The notes beneath the pieces were generated by a model. The model searched no databases. It was not told the DNA's origin and worked only from the letters and a program-made list of their open reading frames with translations. A DNA stretch of 64,000 nt from Rhodanobacter sp. Soil772 (GTDB lineage: Bacteria; Pseudomonadota; Gammaproteobacteria; Xanthomonadales; Rhodanobacteraceae): contig NZ_LMSK01000002.1 in assembly GCF_001428385.1 (NCBI RefSeq), forward strand, positions 712,704-776,703, written 5' to 3'. This document shows positions 1 through 9,186 of the stretch, one piece after another. Numbering within the stretch: position 1 is the first letter of the stretch; each line of letters begins with the position of its first letter. The position numbers were made by a program, and so were the translations under genes.

Positions 1-83
1 CACGGCACACAAGCGACAACGACGCGTCTGTTCAGCATGCATTTCACGCGCTGAACGACGGCCGTCACAGTTTCGTTCGATTG

Positions 84-99
84 TGTGAACGGCTCCACA
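84..99. promoter_or_regulatory. Possible CRP/Clp-like half-palindrome
   Basis: TGTGA-N6-CCACA, one base off the CRP/Clp consensus TGTGA-N6-TCACA. It lies downstream of tag, so if it is real it probably serves a leftward gene outside the window. This is a chance-level match on its own. Confidence 0.2.
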
Positions 100-158
100 T
101 TTGCGGCACTTCGTCGCCCGCCCCCGCGCAGATCGAAACTTCTTGCCTCGCCGCCTGC

Positions 159-740
159 CTAGCGCTGCCCGCCGTACCGGAAACAACCGACGAGGTGATC
201 GTTGACCATGCCGGTCGCCTGCAGCAACGAGTAGCAGATGGTGGTGCCGACGAAGCGGAAGCCGCGTTTCTTCAGCACCTTGCTCATGCGGTCGGACAGT
301 TCGGTGCTGGCCGGCACATCAGCCTGCGCGCGCCAGCGGTTGCGCAGCGGCTTGCCGTCGACGAACGACCACAGATAGACGTCCAGACTGCCGAACTCCG
401 CGATCACGTCGAGAGCGGTGACCGCGTTGTCGCGGGCGGCGGAAACCTTCAGCCGGTTGCGGATGATGCCCGGATCGAGCAGCAGCTTTTCCAGCTCGCG
501 ATCGCTCATTGCGGCGACGCGGGCGATCTCGAAGTGGTGGAAGGCCTTGCGGTAGTTCTCGCGCTTGGCCAGCACGGTGCGCCACGACAGGCCGGCCTGG
601 GCGCCCTCGAGGCACAGGAACTCGAACAGCGCGCGGTCGTCGTGCAGCGGCGTGCCCCACTCGGTGTCGTGGTAGTCGCGCATCAGCGGGTCGCCGTTGG
701 CGGCCCAGTGGCAACGTGTTGGTTCGGCGGTCTTGGTCAT
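159..740 (-). CDS. tag: DNA-3-methyladenine glycosylase I
   Basis: Base-excision repair enzyme that removes 3-methyladenine from alkylated DNA, acting in the cytoplasm. With the ATG at 740 the protein has 193 residues, close to the usual ~190. The zinc-binding set of the Tag family is visible: Cys10 in a CHW motif, His24 in YHDTEWG, and the C-terminal NDHLVGC pair. The LEGAQAGLSW block carries the conserved acidic residue. An upstream in-frame start at 770 would add ten residues that the family lacks, so I chose 740. It is divergent from the EamA transporter. No operon partner is visible. Confidence 0.93.
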   Translation of the reverse strand: MTKTAEPTRCHWAANGDPLMRDYHDTEWGTPLHDDRALFEFLCLEGAQAGLSWRTVLAKRENYRKAFHHFEIARVAAMSDRELEKLLLDPGIIRNRLKVSAARDNAVTALDVIAEFGSLDVYLWSFVDGKPLRNRWRAQADVPASTELSDRMSKVLKKRGFRFVGTTICYSLLQATGMVNDHLVGCFRYGGQR

Positions 741-783
741 GATGGCGGATGGTCGTACGGTGCCGCACAACGTAACCGACCCC

Positions 784-791
784 GCTAGACT
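784..791 (+). promoter_or_regulatory. Candidate -10 element for the EamA transporter
   Basis: GCTAGACT, 28 bases before the ATG at 819. It is one of eight GCTAnnnT boxes seen just upstream of plus-strand genes in this window. No convincing -35 was found. Confidence 0.35.
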
Positions 792-818
792 TGTCGCCCC
801 ACTCCGCTCCGGTTTCCC

Positions 819-1700
819 ATGTCGCCCTCGCCATCACGCGGCGCGCTGTCCGCGCTGCTCGCCACCATCCTGATCTGGGCGTACAGCTGGGTGGTGATGA
901 AACAGGTGCTGGCGTATGCCGGGCCGTTCCACTTCGCCGCGCTGCGCTACCTGCTCGGCGCCGCCGTGCTGTTCGCCGCGCTGCTGCTGTCGCGGCAATC
1001 GCTGCGGCCGCCGCCGCTGCTGCCCACGCTGCTGATCGGACTGTGCCAGACCGCCGCGTTTCAGGGGCTGGAGCAATGGGCGCTGCTCGACGGCGGCGCC
1101 GGCCACGTCGCCCTGCTCGCCTACACCATGCCATTCTGGGCGGTGCTGCTGGCGTGGCTGCTGCTGGGCGACCGCCCGACCGCACGGCACTGGGTTGGCG
1201 TGGGGCTGGCTGCGATCGGGCTGGCCTGCATCATCGAGCCGTGGCACGACATGGGCAGCGCGTTGAGCACCACGCTGGCGATCGCCGGCGGCGCCGCCTG
1301 GGCTGCCGGCACCGTGCTCAGCAAGCGCATGTTCCACCGGCACGCGCCGCCGGTGCTCAACCTCACCGCGTGGCAGATGCTGCTGGGCGGCATGGCGCTC
1401 GGCCTGCTCGCGCTGGCGGTGCCGGAGCGCGCGATCGAATGGAACCTGGCATTCACCGCCGGCCTGATCTACAGCGTGCTGCTCGCGTCCAGCCTGGCCT
1501 GGTGGCTGTGGTCGATCGTGCTGCAGCGGCTGTCCACCACCGTCGCCAGCGTATCCAGCCTCGGCGTGCCGATCGTCAGCGTGCTGCTGGCGTGGCTGAT
1601 CCTGCACGAGCAGCCGTCGGCGATGGAGCTGGTCGGCATCGTGTTCGTGCTGCTGGGGTTGCTCGCGGTCAGCGGCGTCGGCGCACGGCGCCGCGGTTGA
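819..1700 (+). CDS. EamA/DMT-family transporter
   Basis: Inner-membrane drug/metabolite-superfamily protein of 293 residues, the normal size for a ten-helix EamA carrier made of two five-helix repeats. The sequence is almost continuous hydrophobic helices. The N-terminal repeat begins LLATILIWAYSW and the second repeat starts near residue 150 (TLAIAGGAAWAAGT). The tail is a short basic ARRRG, typical of the cytoplasmic C-terminus. These proteins usually export amino acids or other small metabolites, but the substrate cannot be read from sequence. It is convergent with the dehydratase gene (6-base gap). Confidence 0.88.
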   Translation: MSPSPSRGALSALLATILIWAYSWVVMKQVLAYAGPFHFAALRYLLGAAVLFAALLLSRQSLRPPPLLPTLLIGLCQTAAFQGLEQWALLDGGAGHVALLAYTMPFWAVLLAWLLLGDRPTARHWVGVGLAAIGLACIIEPWHDMGSALSTTLAIAGGAAWAAGTVLSKRMFHRHAPPVLNLTAWQMLLGGMALGLLALAVPERAIEWNLAFTAGLIYSVLLASSLAWWLWSIVLQRLSTTVASVSSLGVPIVSVLLAWLILHEQPSAMELVGIVFVLLGLLAVSGVGARRRG

Positions 1701-1706
1701 TCGAAC

Positions 1707-2654
1707 TCACCACGGCAGCACGCCGAGGTCCACGTTGCCGCCGGTGAGCACCACGCCGACGCGCCTGCCGGCGAAGCGCTGCGGCTGCTTGAGGATCGCC
1801 GCCAGCACGGTGGCGCTGGACACTTCCACCACCTGCTTCAGCTCCGACCACAGCAGCTGCATCGCGGCGATGGTTTCTGCGTCGCTGACCGTGATCACTT
1901 CGACGCGATGCGTGCGCAGCGCGTCGAGGTTGCGCTCGCCGACCAGCGCACGCAGGCCGTCGCAGACCGTGTCGGGCACCACCGTGGTGACCCGCGTGCC
2001 GTGCGCCAGCGACTGCGCCGCATCGTCGGCGCCCAGCGGCTCGGCACCGAACAGGTTCAATGCCGGATTGATCGCGTGCGCGGCGATCGCCACGCCGCTG
2101 GCCAGGCCGCCGCCACCGACCGGGGTGATCAGCGCATCCAGCCCGGGCGCCTGCTGCAGCAACTCCAGCGCCAGCGTGCCCTGCCCGGCCATCACCCGGG
2201 TGTCGGCATACGGATGCACCAGCTCCGCGCCGGTGGCGCGCTGCACCTCGGCGCACATCGCCTCGCGCGCGGCCTGGGTCGGCGCGCAGCGATGCAGGAT
2301 GGCGCCGGCGCGTTCGATCGCTTCGAGCTTGGCGCGCACCGCGCCTTCCGGCACCACCACGTGCGCGGTGATGCCGCGGGTGGCGGCAGCCAGCGCCAGC
2401 GCGTTGCCGTGGTTGCCGGAGGAATGCGTGACCACGCCATGCGCGGCCTGCTCGTCGCTGAGCGACCACACCGCGTTGCAGGCGCCGCGGAACTTGAACG
2501 CGCCGCCGCGCTGCAGGTGTTCGGCCTTGAAGTGCAACTCGGCGCCGGCCAGCGCATCCAGCGCCGCGCTGCGCAATACCGGGGTCACCCGCGCGTGCGG
2601 CGCGATACGCGCGGCGGCGTCGCGGACCTGTTCGAAGCTGGGCAATGCATTCAT
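1707..2654 (-). CDS. PLP-dependent threonine/serine dehydratase-like protein
   Basis: Fold-type II PLP enzyme of 315 residues. The Schiff-base lysine lies in GGAFKFRGA and the phosphate-binding glycine loop is GGGGLASG. Length and the absence of a C-terminal ACT domain match catabolic threonine dehydratases, serine racemases and threo-3-hydroxyaspartate ammonia-lyases rather than biosynthetic IlvA. The likely reaction is deamination of serine or threonine to a 2-oxo acid. The start at 2654 overlaps the stop of the upstream aldose epimerase gene by one base (TGATG), so the two are translationally coupled. Exact substrate unresolved. Confidence 0.85.
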   Translation of the reverse strand: MNALPSFEQVRDAAARIAPHARVTPVLRSAALDALAGAELHFKAEHLQRGGAFKFRGACNAVWSLSDEQAAHGVVTHSSGNHGNALALAAATRGITAHVVVPEGAVRAKLEAIERAGAILHRCAPTQAAREAMCAEVQRATGAELVHPYADTRVMAGQGTLALELLQQAPGLDALITPVGGGGLASGVAIAAHAINPALNLFGAEPLGADDAAQSLAHGTRVTTVVPDTVCDGLRALVGERNLDALRTHRVEVITVSDAETIAAMQLLWSELKQVVEVSSATVLAAILKQPQRFAGRRVGVVLTGGNVDLGVLPW

Positions 2655-3655
2655 CACGATTCGATCTCCACACCACAACGAAAACGGCGTTCGGCACCGG
2701 GCTCCAGGCGCACCGCCTCGGCGCACTCGGGCCGGTTGAACGCGTCGGCCATGCATTCCATCGGCTCCAGCGCGACCGCGCGGCGCGCATCGCGGCTTAC
2801 CGTGTCGGCGGTGAACGCGTGCATCACCCCGCGTTCCTGCCAGACCGCGATGCCGAAGCCGCTGGCCGGATCGCGCAGGCGGGTGCGGATGCGGCCGTCG
2901 GCGTCCGCCTCCAGGTCGGTGTAGCCCTGGTCGAGAATGCTGTCGCCGATCCGCCGCGGCTCGCGGAAATCCAGCGCCGGCGCATCGTCCAGCGCCACGT
3001 ACGCTTCCGCGCCGGCCAGCGCGATCAGGTCAGCGCCGGTACGGATCAGGGTCTGCGCGGGAATCTGCAGCTGCCAGCCATCGACCTCGCCCGCGGCCAC
3101 GCGGAAATACGGATGCCAGCCGAAGAAGCACGGCGCCGCGCTGTCGCCGACGTTGCGCATGCGCGCTTCCAGGGTGAGGCCGCCGGCATCCAAGGTGTAC
3201 GTCACGGCGAGGTCGATCGCGTGCGGATAACCCGGCTGCGGCCGGATCGCGGCGGTGGTCAGGGCGACTTGCGCGCGGCTGTCGTCGGCGCTCAAGGCGG
3301 TGACGTCGAAATCCACGTCGCGCACGAAGCCGTGTCGGCTGGCGCGCGCGGCGCCGGCGACGCCGGGCTGCAAATCCTGCGGCTGGCCGTCGAAGCGGTA
3401 ACGCGCATCGGCGATCCGCCCGGCGAACGGCACCATGATCGCGAAGCGCGAACCGGCACGAGCAGCCACTTCGGTTGCGTCGCAATAGCCATCGGCGAGG
3501 TCGCGCGTGGTGCCGGCGAAGTTCACCTCGAAGCCGAGCAGGGCCGCGCCATGCCGCGCGATGCGGACACGCCGACTGCCGTCGGCAGCGGCCAGCACCA
3601 CGATGTCCTGCCCGCCGAGACGGCTGCGTTCGGCGGCATATCGCGTCGCATTCAC
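2654..3655 (-). CDS. Aldose 1-epimerase-family protein
   Basis: Sugar mutarotase fold (GalM/YeaD-like) of about 333 residues, expected to interconvert alpha and beta anomers of hexoses or hexose phosphates in the cytoplasm. Family marks include SRHGFVRDVDF with the conserved His-Gly, FFGWHPYFRV with the second catalytic His, and a late Glu in VALEPMECMADAF. I chose GTG at 3655 because AGGAGAG lies about seven bases upstream. A more distal in-frame ATG at 3742 would add residues with no family match and run into the pepN start region. It is the first gene of a coupled pair with the dehydratase and divergent from pepN. Confidence 0.85.
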   Translation of the reverse strand: MNATRYAAERSRLGGQDIVVLAAADGSRRVRIARHGAALLGFEVNFAGTTRDLADGYCDATEVAARAGSRFAIMVPFAGRIADARYRFDGQPQDLQPGVAGAARASRHGFVRDVDFDVTALSADDSRAQVALTTAAIRPQPGYPHAIDLAVTYTLDAGGLTLEARMRNVGDSAAPCFFGWHPYFRVAAGEVDGWQLQIPAQTLIRTGADLIALAGAEAYVALDDAPALDFREPRRIGDSILDQGYTDLEADADGRIRTRLRDPASGFGIAVWQERGVMHAFTADTVSRDARRAVALEPMECMADAFNRPECAEAVRLEPGAERRFRCGVEIES

Positions 3656-3724
3656 GGGGGTCTCTCCTGCCGTTGAAACACCCCATGTTAACCTGAGCAG
3701 TCCCCATCCCCATCGTCGTTCTCC

Positions 3725-6376
3725 ATGCACGCACTCTCGCAACAGCCCTCAGCGTCGATCCGCCTCAGCGACTACCGCGCGCCCGCCTGGCGGGTCGAGA
3801 CGGTCGAGCTGGATGTCGACCTCGGCATCGACGCCAGCGAAGTGCTTGCGCGCCTGCGGCTGCGGCGCGACCCCGCGCAGGACGCGCCGCTGCGCCTCGA
3901 CGGCGAGAACCTGCAGCTGCTGTCGATCGTGCTGGATGGCCAACAGCTGCCCGCCACTGCGTACCGCTACGCCGACAACGTGCTGGAAGTCGACGGCGCC
4001 CGCGACGGCAGCGTGCTGGAAACCCGCGTGCGGCTGCGCCCGGCCGCGAACACCGCGCTGGAAGGCCTGTACCTGTCCGGCTCGCGCGAGACCGGCTTCC
4101 TGCTGACCCAGTGCGAGGCCGAGGGCTTCCGCCACATCACCTTCTTCCCCGACCGGCCCGACGTGCTGTCCAGCTACACGGTCATCCTGCGCGCCGACCG
4201 CGCGCGCTTTCCGGTGCTGCTGGCCGGCGGCAACCCTGACGGCGCCGGCGAGCTGGAGGGCGGCCGGCACTGGGCGCGCTTCGTCGACCCGCATCCGAAG
4301 CCGAGCTATCTGTTTGCCTTGGTCGCCGGCCGGCTGGAAAAGCTCGAACACGACTACGTCACCGCCGACGGCCGTGCCGTGCAGCTGAAAATCTGGGCCG
4401 AAGCCGACGCGATCGAGCGCTGCCACTACGCAATGGACGCGCTGGAACGTTCGATGCGCTGGGACGAGCAGGCCTACGGCCGCAACTACGACCTCGACGT
4501 GTTCCACGTGGTCGCCACCCACGACTTCAACATGGGCGCGATGGAGAACAAGGGCCTCAACATCTTCAACGCGAAGTGCCTGCTGGCCGAGCCGGACTCG
4601 ACCACCGACGACGAATACCGCCACGTCGAGGCGGTGGTGGCGCACGAGTACTTCCACAACTGGAGCGGCAACCGCGTCACCTGCCGCGACTGGTTCCAGC
4701 TGTCGCTGAAGGAAGGGTTGACCGTGTTCCGCGAGCAGAGCTTCTCGGCCGACATGAACTCGGCGCCGCTGAAGCGCATCGAGGACGTCGCCCTGCTGCG
4801 CCGCGCGCAGTTCCCCGAGGACGCCGGCCCGCTGGCGCATCCGGTGCGCCCGGCACAGTACAGCGAGATCAACAACTTCTACACCGCCACGGTGTACGAG
4901 AAGGGCGCCGAGCTGGTGCGCATGCTGGCCGGCGCGCTGGGCCGGGACGGTTTCCGCCGCGGCATGGACCGTTACTTCGAGCGCAACGACGGCCGCGCCG
5001 CCACGCTGGAGGATTTCCTCGGCGCACTGGGCGACGCCAACGGCACCGACCTCACGCCCTACCTCGCCTGGTACGCCCAGGCCGGCACGCCGCGGCTGAA
5101 GGCGCACGGCCATTACGACGCAGCCCGGCACGAGTACACGCTGACCCTGGCCCAGCACACTCCGGGCAGCCACAACGCGGAACCTCGGCCGCCGCTGCCG
5201 ATTCCGGTCAAGCTGGCGCTGTTCACCCGCCACGGTGACATGCTGCCGCTGCATCTGGACGGCCAGACGTCCAAAGCCGGCAACGAACTCGTGGTGGTGC
5301 TGACCCAGGCCGAGCAGAGCTTCGTCTTCACCCACGTCGCCACTGCGCCGGTGCCGTCGCTGCTGCGCGGGTTCTCCGCGCCGGTGATCCTGGAGTGCGA
5401 CTACACGCCGGACGAACTGGCGTTGCTGCTGGCCCACGACGTCGACGGCTTCAACCGCTGGGAGGCCGGCCAGCAACTCGCCGCGCGCGCCTACGAGGAC
5501 CTGCGCGACGGCACCGCCGTCATCGCCCTGCAAGCCTGGTGCGATGCGCTGGCCAAGCTATTCGACAACGACGCCATCGACGACGCACTGCTGGCCGACC
5601 TGCTGACCCCGCCGGGCGAGGTCGAGCTGGCCGAGCGTGAAAACGCGATCGATCCGCAGCGCATCCACAGCTTGCGCCAGACCCTGCAGCAGCGGCTGGC
5701 CGCACGGCTGGGCGCGGTCGCCTTGCGCCAGCGCTACATGGCCTTGGCCGCGCACACCAATACCGAACTGGACGCACCGAGCCAGGCGCGTCGCCGGCTC
5801 AAACGCCGCGTGCTGGAACTGCTGGCGCTGCTCGACCACGACGGCGCCTGCGAACTGGCGGCCGGGCAGTACCGCGACGCGCCCGGCATGACCGATCGCC
5901 TCGCCGCGCTGTCCGTGCTGGTGCGCAGCGATGCCGCGCAGGCTGCCGCGGCGCTGCACGACTATCGCGAGCGCCACGCCGGCAACGCGCTGGCGCTGGA
6001 CAAGTGGTTCGCGGTGCAGGCGCAGCTGCCGGGCGAACCCGCGCTGGATCGCGTGCGACTGCTGGAGCGCGACGCCGCGTTCACGCTGAAGAACCCGAAC
6101 CGGGTGCAGTCGCTACTGGGTGCGTTCGTGCGCAACAACCCCAGCGGCTTCCATCGCCTCGACGGCGCCGGCTACCGGCTGCTGGCCGAACGGCTGGTGG
6201 CGCTGGATGCATTGAACCCGCAAGTTGCGGCGCGACTGGCCACGGCATTCAACGGCTGGCAGCGGCTGGAACCGCAGCGGCGCGAGGCCGCGCGTACGGT
6301 GATCGTGGAACTGGCCGGGCATCGCGGGCTTTCCCGCAATCTGGCCGAAATCATCGGCAGCGTGCTGAATCACTGA
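3725..6376 (+). CDS. pepN: Aminopeptidase N (M1 metallopeptidase)
   Basis: Broad-specificity cytoplasmic zinc aminopeptidase, 883 residues (E. coli PepN has 870). The exopeptidase motif GAMEN occurs in FNMGAMENKGLNIFN, and the zinc site is HEYFHNW followed by the downstream Glu of LKEGLTVFRE. The order is the normal bacterial one: N-terminal beta domain, catalytic domain, DUF3458 Ig-like domain, then a long helical C-terminal domain. It is complete, with no frameshift. It is monocistronic and divergent from the epimerase gene, with about 70 bases between them. Confidence 0.96.
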   Translation: MHALSQQPSASIRLSDYRAPAWRVETVELDVDLGIDASEVLARLRLRRDPAQDAPLRLDGENLQLLSIVLDGQQLPATAYRYADNVLEVDGARDGSVLETRVRLRPAANTALEGLYLSGSRETGFLLTQCEAEGFRHITFFPDRPDVLSSYTVILRADRARFPVLLAGGNPDGAGELEGGRHWARFVDPHPKPSYLFALVAGRLEKLEHDYVTADGRAVQLKIWAEADAIERCHYAMDALERSMRWDEQAYGRNYDLDVFHVVATHDFNMGAMENKGLNIFNAKCLLAEPDSTTDDEYRHVEAVVAHEYFHNWSGNRVTCRDWFQLSLKEGLTVFREQSFSADMNSAPLKRIEDVALLRRAQFPEDAGPLAHPVRPAQYSEINNFYTATVYEKGAELVRMLAGALGRDGFRRGMDRYFERNDGRAATLEDFLGALGDANGTDLTPYLAWYAQAGTPRLKAHGHYDAARHEYTLTLAQHTPGSHNAEPRPPLPIPVKLALFTRHGDMLPLHLDGQTSKAGNELVVVLTQAEQSFVFTHVATAPVPSLLRGFSAPVILECDYTPDELALLLAHDVDGFNRWEAGQQLAARAYEDLRDGTAVIALQAWCDALAKLFDNDAIDDALLADLLTPPGEVELAERENAIDPQRIHSLRQTLQQRLAARLGAVALRQRYMALAAHTNTELDAPSQARRRLKRRVLELLALLDHDGACELAAGQYRDAPGMTDRLAALSVLVRSDAAQAAAALHDYRERHAGNALALDKWFAVQAQLPGEPALDRVRLLERDAAFTLKNPNRVQSLLGAFVRNNPSGFHRLDGAGYRLLAERLVALDALNPQVAARLATAFNGWQRLEPQRREAARTVIVELAGHRGLSRNLAEIIGSVLNH

Positions 6377-6470
6377 CCGGTAACGGGACTGTCGGAGCCA
6401 CCGGCCGGTTCCGATGCATCGCCCGGATGTGCGTGGTGGTATCCCCACGCGCACGGGCGGGGTGGTTCAT

Positions 6471-6656
6471 TCAGACGGCCAGGTGATCGAGCGCGTCGAG
6501 CAGGCTCTGCATGCGCGACTCCAGGTTCGGCTGCAGCACATCGCGCTCGCTGTCTTCGCGTTCGCTCAAGCCGTCGATGGCCATCTCGACCTGGCCGAGT
6601 TCGACCAGCAGGTCATGGTGCGGATAAACCGGTTGGAAATCGAAACTCATGTCCAT
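6471..6656 (-). CDS. Small hypothetical protein, 61 aa
   Basis: Unrecognised acidic soluble protein of 61 residues. It starts MDMSFDFQPVYPHHDLLVEL and continues as a likely amphipathic helix rich in Glu and Leu, with no signal peptide. GAGGGG six bases before the ATG at 6656 supports translation. About 50 bases upstream lies a symmetric CGTGA-N6-TCACG palindrome (6707-6722), so the gene could belong to a Clp/CRP-type regulon. It is convergent with pepN. It may be lineage-specific and I assign no function. Confidence 0.55.
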   Translation of the reverse strand: MDMSFDFQPVYPHHDLLVELGQVEMAIDGLSEREDSERDVLQPNLESRMQSLLDALDHLAV

Positions 6657-6706
6657 GGCGTACCCCTCGTGGTTGATGAACAGGGGGATGCAATCGTCAT
6701 GCCATG

Positions 6707-6722
6707 CGTGATACGGGTCACG
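6707..6722. promoter_or_regulatory. CRP/Clp-like palindrome
   Basis: Perfect symmetric CGTGA-TACGGG-TCACG. Its half-sites are identical to those of the palindrome at 52768-52783. It lies 51 bases upstream of the 61-residue minus-strand gene and could serve that gene or a plus-strand RNA. Xanthomonadales Clp recognises TGTGA-N6-TCACA-type sites, and here the outer base differs in both halves. Confidence 0.4.
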
Positions 6723-6957
6723 GTCGATTTGCGCTCTTTATCACGCGACTGACGCAACACGTCAGCTGCTGCCGCGGCCCGGCACAAAATCCCCTTTCAG
6801 TCACCCCTTGTTCACGCGTTTGCGGTAAATATCGACCTGCGTTCCACGGCAGCGGCAGCTGCCTGCGTCAGACGATTTCCGGTTTCTGGCGCTCGGCAAT
6901 ACGGTCATCCTGGATTCCCCCTGTTCCTGAGACCGCCGGGCGCCAGATCTATCAGCA

Positions 6958-6997
6958 CGAGGCCCCGCGGCCGCAACAGCCGCGGGGCCTCGTCTTT
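6958..6997 (+). terminator. Rho-independent terminator-like hairpin
   Basis: Perfect 14-bp GC-rich stem (6958-6971 with 6979-6992), a seven-base loop, then TCTTTTC. It lies 580 bases beyond pepN with no plus-strand gene between. Confidence 0.7.
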
Positions 6998-7032
6998 TCG
7001 GGCCTTACGCACTTTTCGGTTCCGCAAAAGGC

Positions 7033-7060
7033 GACGGCACCCCGAGGGGTGCCGTCTTGC
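7033..7060 (+). terminator. Second tandem terminator-like hairpin
   Basis: GACGGCACCC (7033-7042) pairs with GGGTGCCGTC (7047-7056) around a short loop, followed by a moderately T-rich run. It is 40 bases after the first hairpin. Confidence 0.55.
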
Positions 7061-7201
7061 TTCCTTTCCTGGTACGCGATCGAACCCCTGTCCGTCCGAT
7101 CTCGGCGCGCGTGGTCGCGCAGCGTCTGCCCGTGAAAGTGCTGGGTTTTCGAAGCAGGAAACGTGCCATTTCATCCGATCGGCTCGCAAGGCATTGATGG
7201 C

Positions 7202-7209
7202 GCTACCAT
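7202..7209 (+). promoter_or_regulatory. Candidate -10 element for mnmG
   Basis: GCTACCAT, 42 bases before the mnmG ATG. It matches the GCTAnnnT pattern shared by other promoters here. Confidence 0.35.
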
Positions 7210-7251
7210 GGCGCCCCGTTTCGTCACTTTTTGCACGCTCAGGTCAGTTTG

Positions 7252-9129
7252 ATGCGCCATCCGACCCACTACGACGTCATCGTGATCGGCGGCGGCCACG
7301 CCGGCACCGAGGCCGCGCTAGCCGCCGCGCGCGCCGGTGCGCGCACGCTGCTGCTCAGCCACAACATCGAGACGATCGGCCAGATGAGCTGCAACCCCGC
7401 CATCGGCGGCATCGGCAAGGGCCACCTGGTGAAGGAGATCGACGCGCTGGGCGGCGCGATGGCGCACGCCGCGGATCGCGCCGGCATCCAGTGGCGTACG
7501 CTGAACGCGTCGAAGGGTCCGGCCGTGCGCGCCACCCGCTGCCAGGCCGACCGCGCGCTGTACAAGGCGGCGATCCGCCGCATGGTGGAAACCCAGCCGA
7601 ACCTCGAGCTGTTCCAGCAAGCGGTGGACGACCTGATCATCGAGCACGGCCGCGTCACCGGCGTGGTCACCCAGATGGGTTTGTCGTTCGGCGCGACGAC
7701 CGTCGTACTCACCGCCGGCACCTTCCTCGCCGGCAAGATCCACATCGGCCAGGCGCAATACGCCGGCGGCCGTGCCGGCGATCCGCCGGCCAGCACGCTG
7801 GCGGCGAAACTGCGCGAGTTGCCGGTGGCCGCCGACCGCCTGAAGACCGGCACGCCACCGCGCATCGACCTGCGCAGCATCGATTTCAGCGGCCTGGAGG
7901 AACAGCCCGGCGACGCGCCGGCGCCGGTGTTCTCCTACCTCGGTTCGCGCGACGAGCACCCGCGCCAGGTCAGCTGCTGGATCACCCATACGTCCGAGCG
8001 CACGCACGAGATCATCCGTGGCGCACTGGACCGCTCGCCGCTGTACACCGGCCAGATCGAGGGCGTCGGTCCGCGCTACTGTCCGTCGATCGAGGACAAG
8101 GTGGTGCGTTTCGCCGAGAAATCGGCGCACCAGATCTTCATCGAACCGGAAGGGCTGGACACGTTCGAGATCTATCCGAACGGCATCTCCACCTCGCTGC
8201 CGTACGACGTGCAGCTCGCGCTGGTGCATTCGATCAAGGGCTTCAAGCACGCCCACATCACCCGCCCCGGCTACGCGATCGAATACGACTATTTCGATCC
8301 GCGCGGACTCAACCCGTGGCTGGAGACCAAGGCGATCCCCGGCCTGTACTTCGCCGGCCAGATCAACGGCACCACCGGCTACGAGGAAGCCGCCGCGCAG
8401 GGCCTGATCGCCGGCCTCAACGCCGCGCTGACGGTGCAGGGCAAGGCGCCGTGGTATCCGCGCCGCGACGAGGCGTACATCGGCGTGCTGATCGACGACC
8501 TCACCAGCAACGGCACGATCGAGCCGTACCGCATGTTCACCTCGCGCGCCGAATACCGGCTGCACCTGCGCGAGGACAACGCCGACCTGCGTCTGACCGA
8601 AAAAGGTTTCGAACTCGGCGCGGTACCGCAGGCGCGCTTCGACGCACTGCGCGCCAAGCGCGAGGCGGTCGAGTGCGAGCTGCAGCGCCTCGGCGCGTTG
8701 TGGGTGACCCCGGCGAACGCGCGCGGTGCGGCGGTCGAGCGCCAGCTCGGCATCGCGGTCAGCCGCGAGACCAGCGCCATCGACCTGTTGCGCCGGCCCG
8801 AACTCGGTTACGCCACGCTCACCGCCGTTCCCGAACTGGGACCGCCGGTGCAGCGCGACGATGTCGCCGCGCAAGTCGAGGTGCAGGTGAAGTACGCCGG
8901 CTATCTCGAACGCCAGCGCGAGGAAATCGAGCGCCAGCGCCGCCACGAGCACCTGGCGATTCCCGCCGGCTTCGACTACGACAAGGTGCGCGGTCTGTCG
9001 GCCGAAGTGCTGCTGAAACTGAAGCGCACGCTGCCGGCCACGGTCGGCCAGGCCGCGCGCGTCAGCGGCGTCACCCCGGCGGCGATCTCGCTGCTGCTGG
9101 TGCACCTGAAACGCCGCGACGCCGCCTGA
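7252..9129 (+). CDS. mnmG: tRNA 5-carboxymethylaminomethyluridine synthase subunit MnmG
   Basis: FAD-dependent partner of MnmE (not in this window). Together they install cmnm5 on U34 of tRNAs reading NNA/NNG codons. The protein has 625 residues (E. coli 629). The dinucleotide-binding loop is [11 protein letters not shown] near residue 11, followed by the GidA signature around [13 protein letters not shown] and by CNPAIGG. The C-terminal helical domain for MnmE and tRNA contact is complete. ATG at 7252 fits the family N-terminus (a few residues, then YDVIVIGGG) better than the upstream TTG at 7231. Unlike many genomes, no rsmG follows it. Confidence 0.96.
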   Translation: MRHPTHYDVIVIGGGHAGTEAALAAARAGARTLLLSHNIETIGQMSCNPAIGGIGKGHLVKEIDALGGAMAHAADRAGIQWRTLNASKGPAVRATRCQADRALYKAAIRRMVETQPNLELFQQAVDDLIIEHGRVTGVVTQMGLSFGATTVVLTAGTFLAGKIHIGQAQYAGGRAGDPPASTLAAKLRELPVAADRLKTGTPPRIDLRSIDFSGLEEQPGDAPAPVFSYLGSRDEHPRQVSCWITHTSERTHEIIRGALDRSPLYTGQIEGVGPRYCPSIEDKVVRFAEKSAHQIFIEPEGLDTFEIYPNGISTSLPYDVQLALVHSIKGFKHAHITRPGYAIEYDYFDPRGLNPWLETKAIPGLYFAGQINGTTGYEEAAAQGLIAGLNAALTVQGKAPWYPRRDEAYIGVLIDDLTSNGTIEPYRMFTSRAEYRLHLREDNADLRLTEKGFELGAVPQARFDALRAKREAVECELQRLGALWVTPANARGAAVERQLGIAVSRETSAIDLLRRPELGYATLTAVPELGPPVQRDDVAAQVEVQVKYAGYLERQREEIERQRRHEHLAIPAGFDYDKVRGLSAEVLLKLKRTLPATVGQAARVSGVTPAAISLLLVHLKRRDAA

Positions 9130-9186
9130 CCTGCCCACGCGGCAACATGGCATCATGCGCACCTTGACCAAGACGGGAGCGCAAGC

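Larger units (their letters stand above)
6657..7251. other. 595-base non-coding region with two terminators
   Basis: No credible protein is seen. The region holds a CGTGA-N6-TCACG palindrome at 6707-6722, an inverted repeat TGACG-N5-CGTCA at 6750-6764, an AT-richer stretch with TAAATA near 6820, and two tandem hairpin terminators at 6958-6997 and 7033-7060. Both terminators are more than 300 bases from any upstream plus-strand gene, which suggests that a small RNA ends there. The mnmG promoter (GCTACCAT, 7202-7209) closes the region. Confidence 0.5.

Noticed and set aside
1..158. Gene at the left edge
   Set aside because: No family-like frame and no start in these 158 bases; probably the upstream region of a leftward gene.
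7060..7110. tRNA/tmRNA-like T-arm (minus strand GGGTTCGATC)
   Set aside because: The flanks do not form an acceptor or T stem; chance match to GTTCGA.
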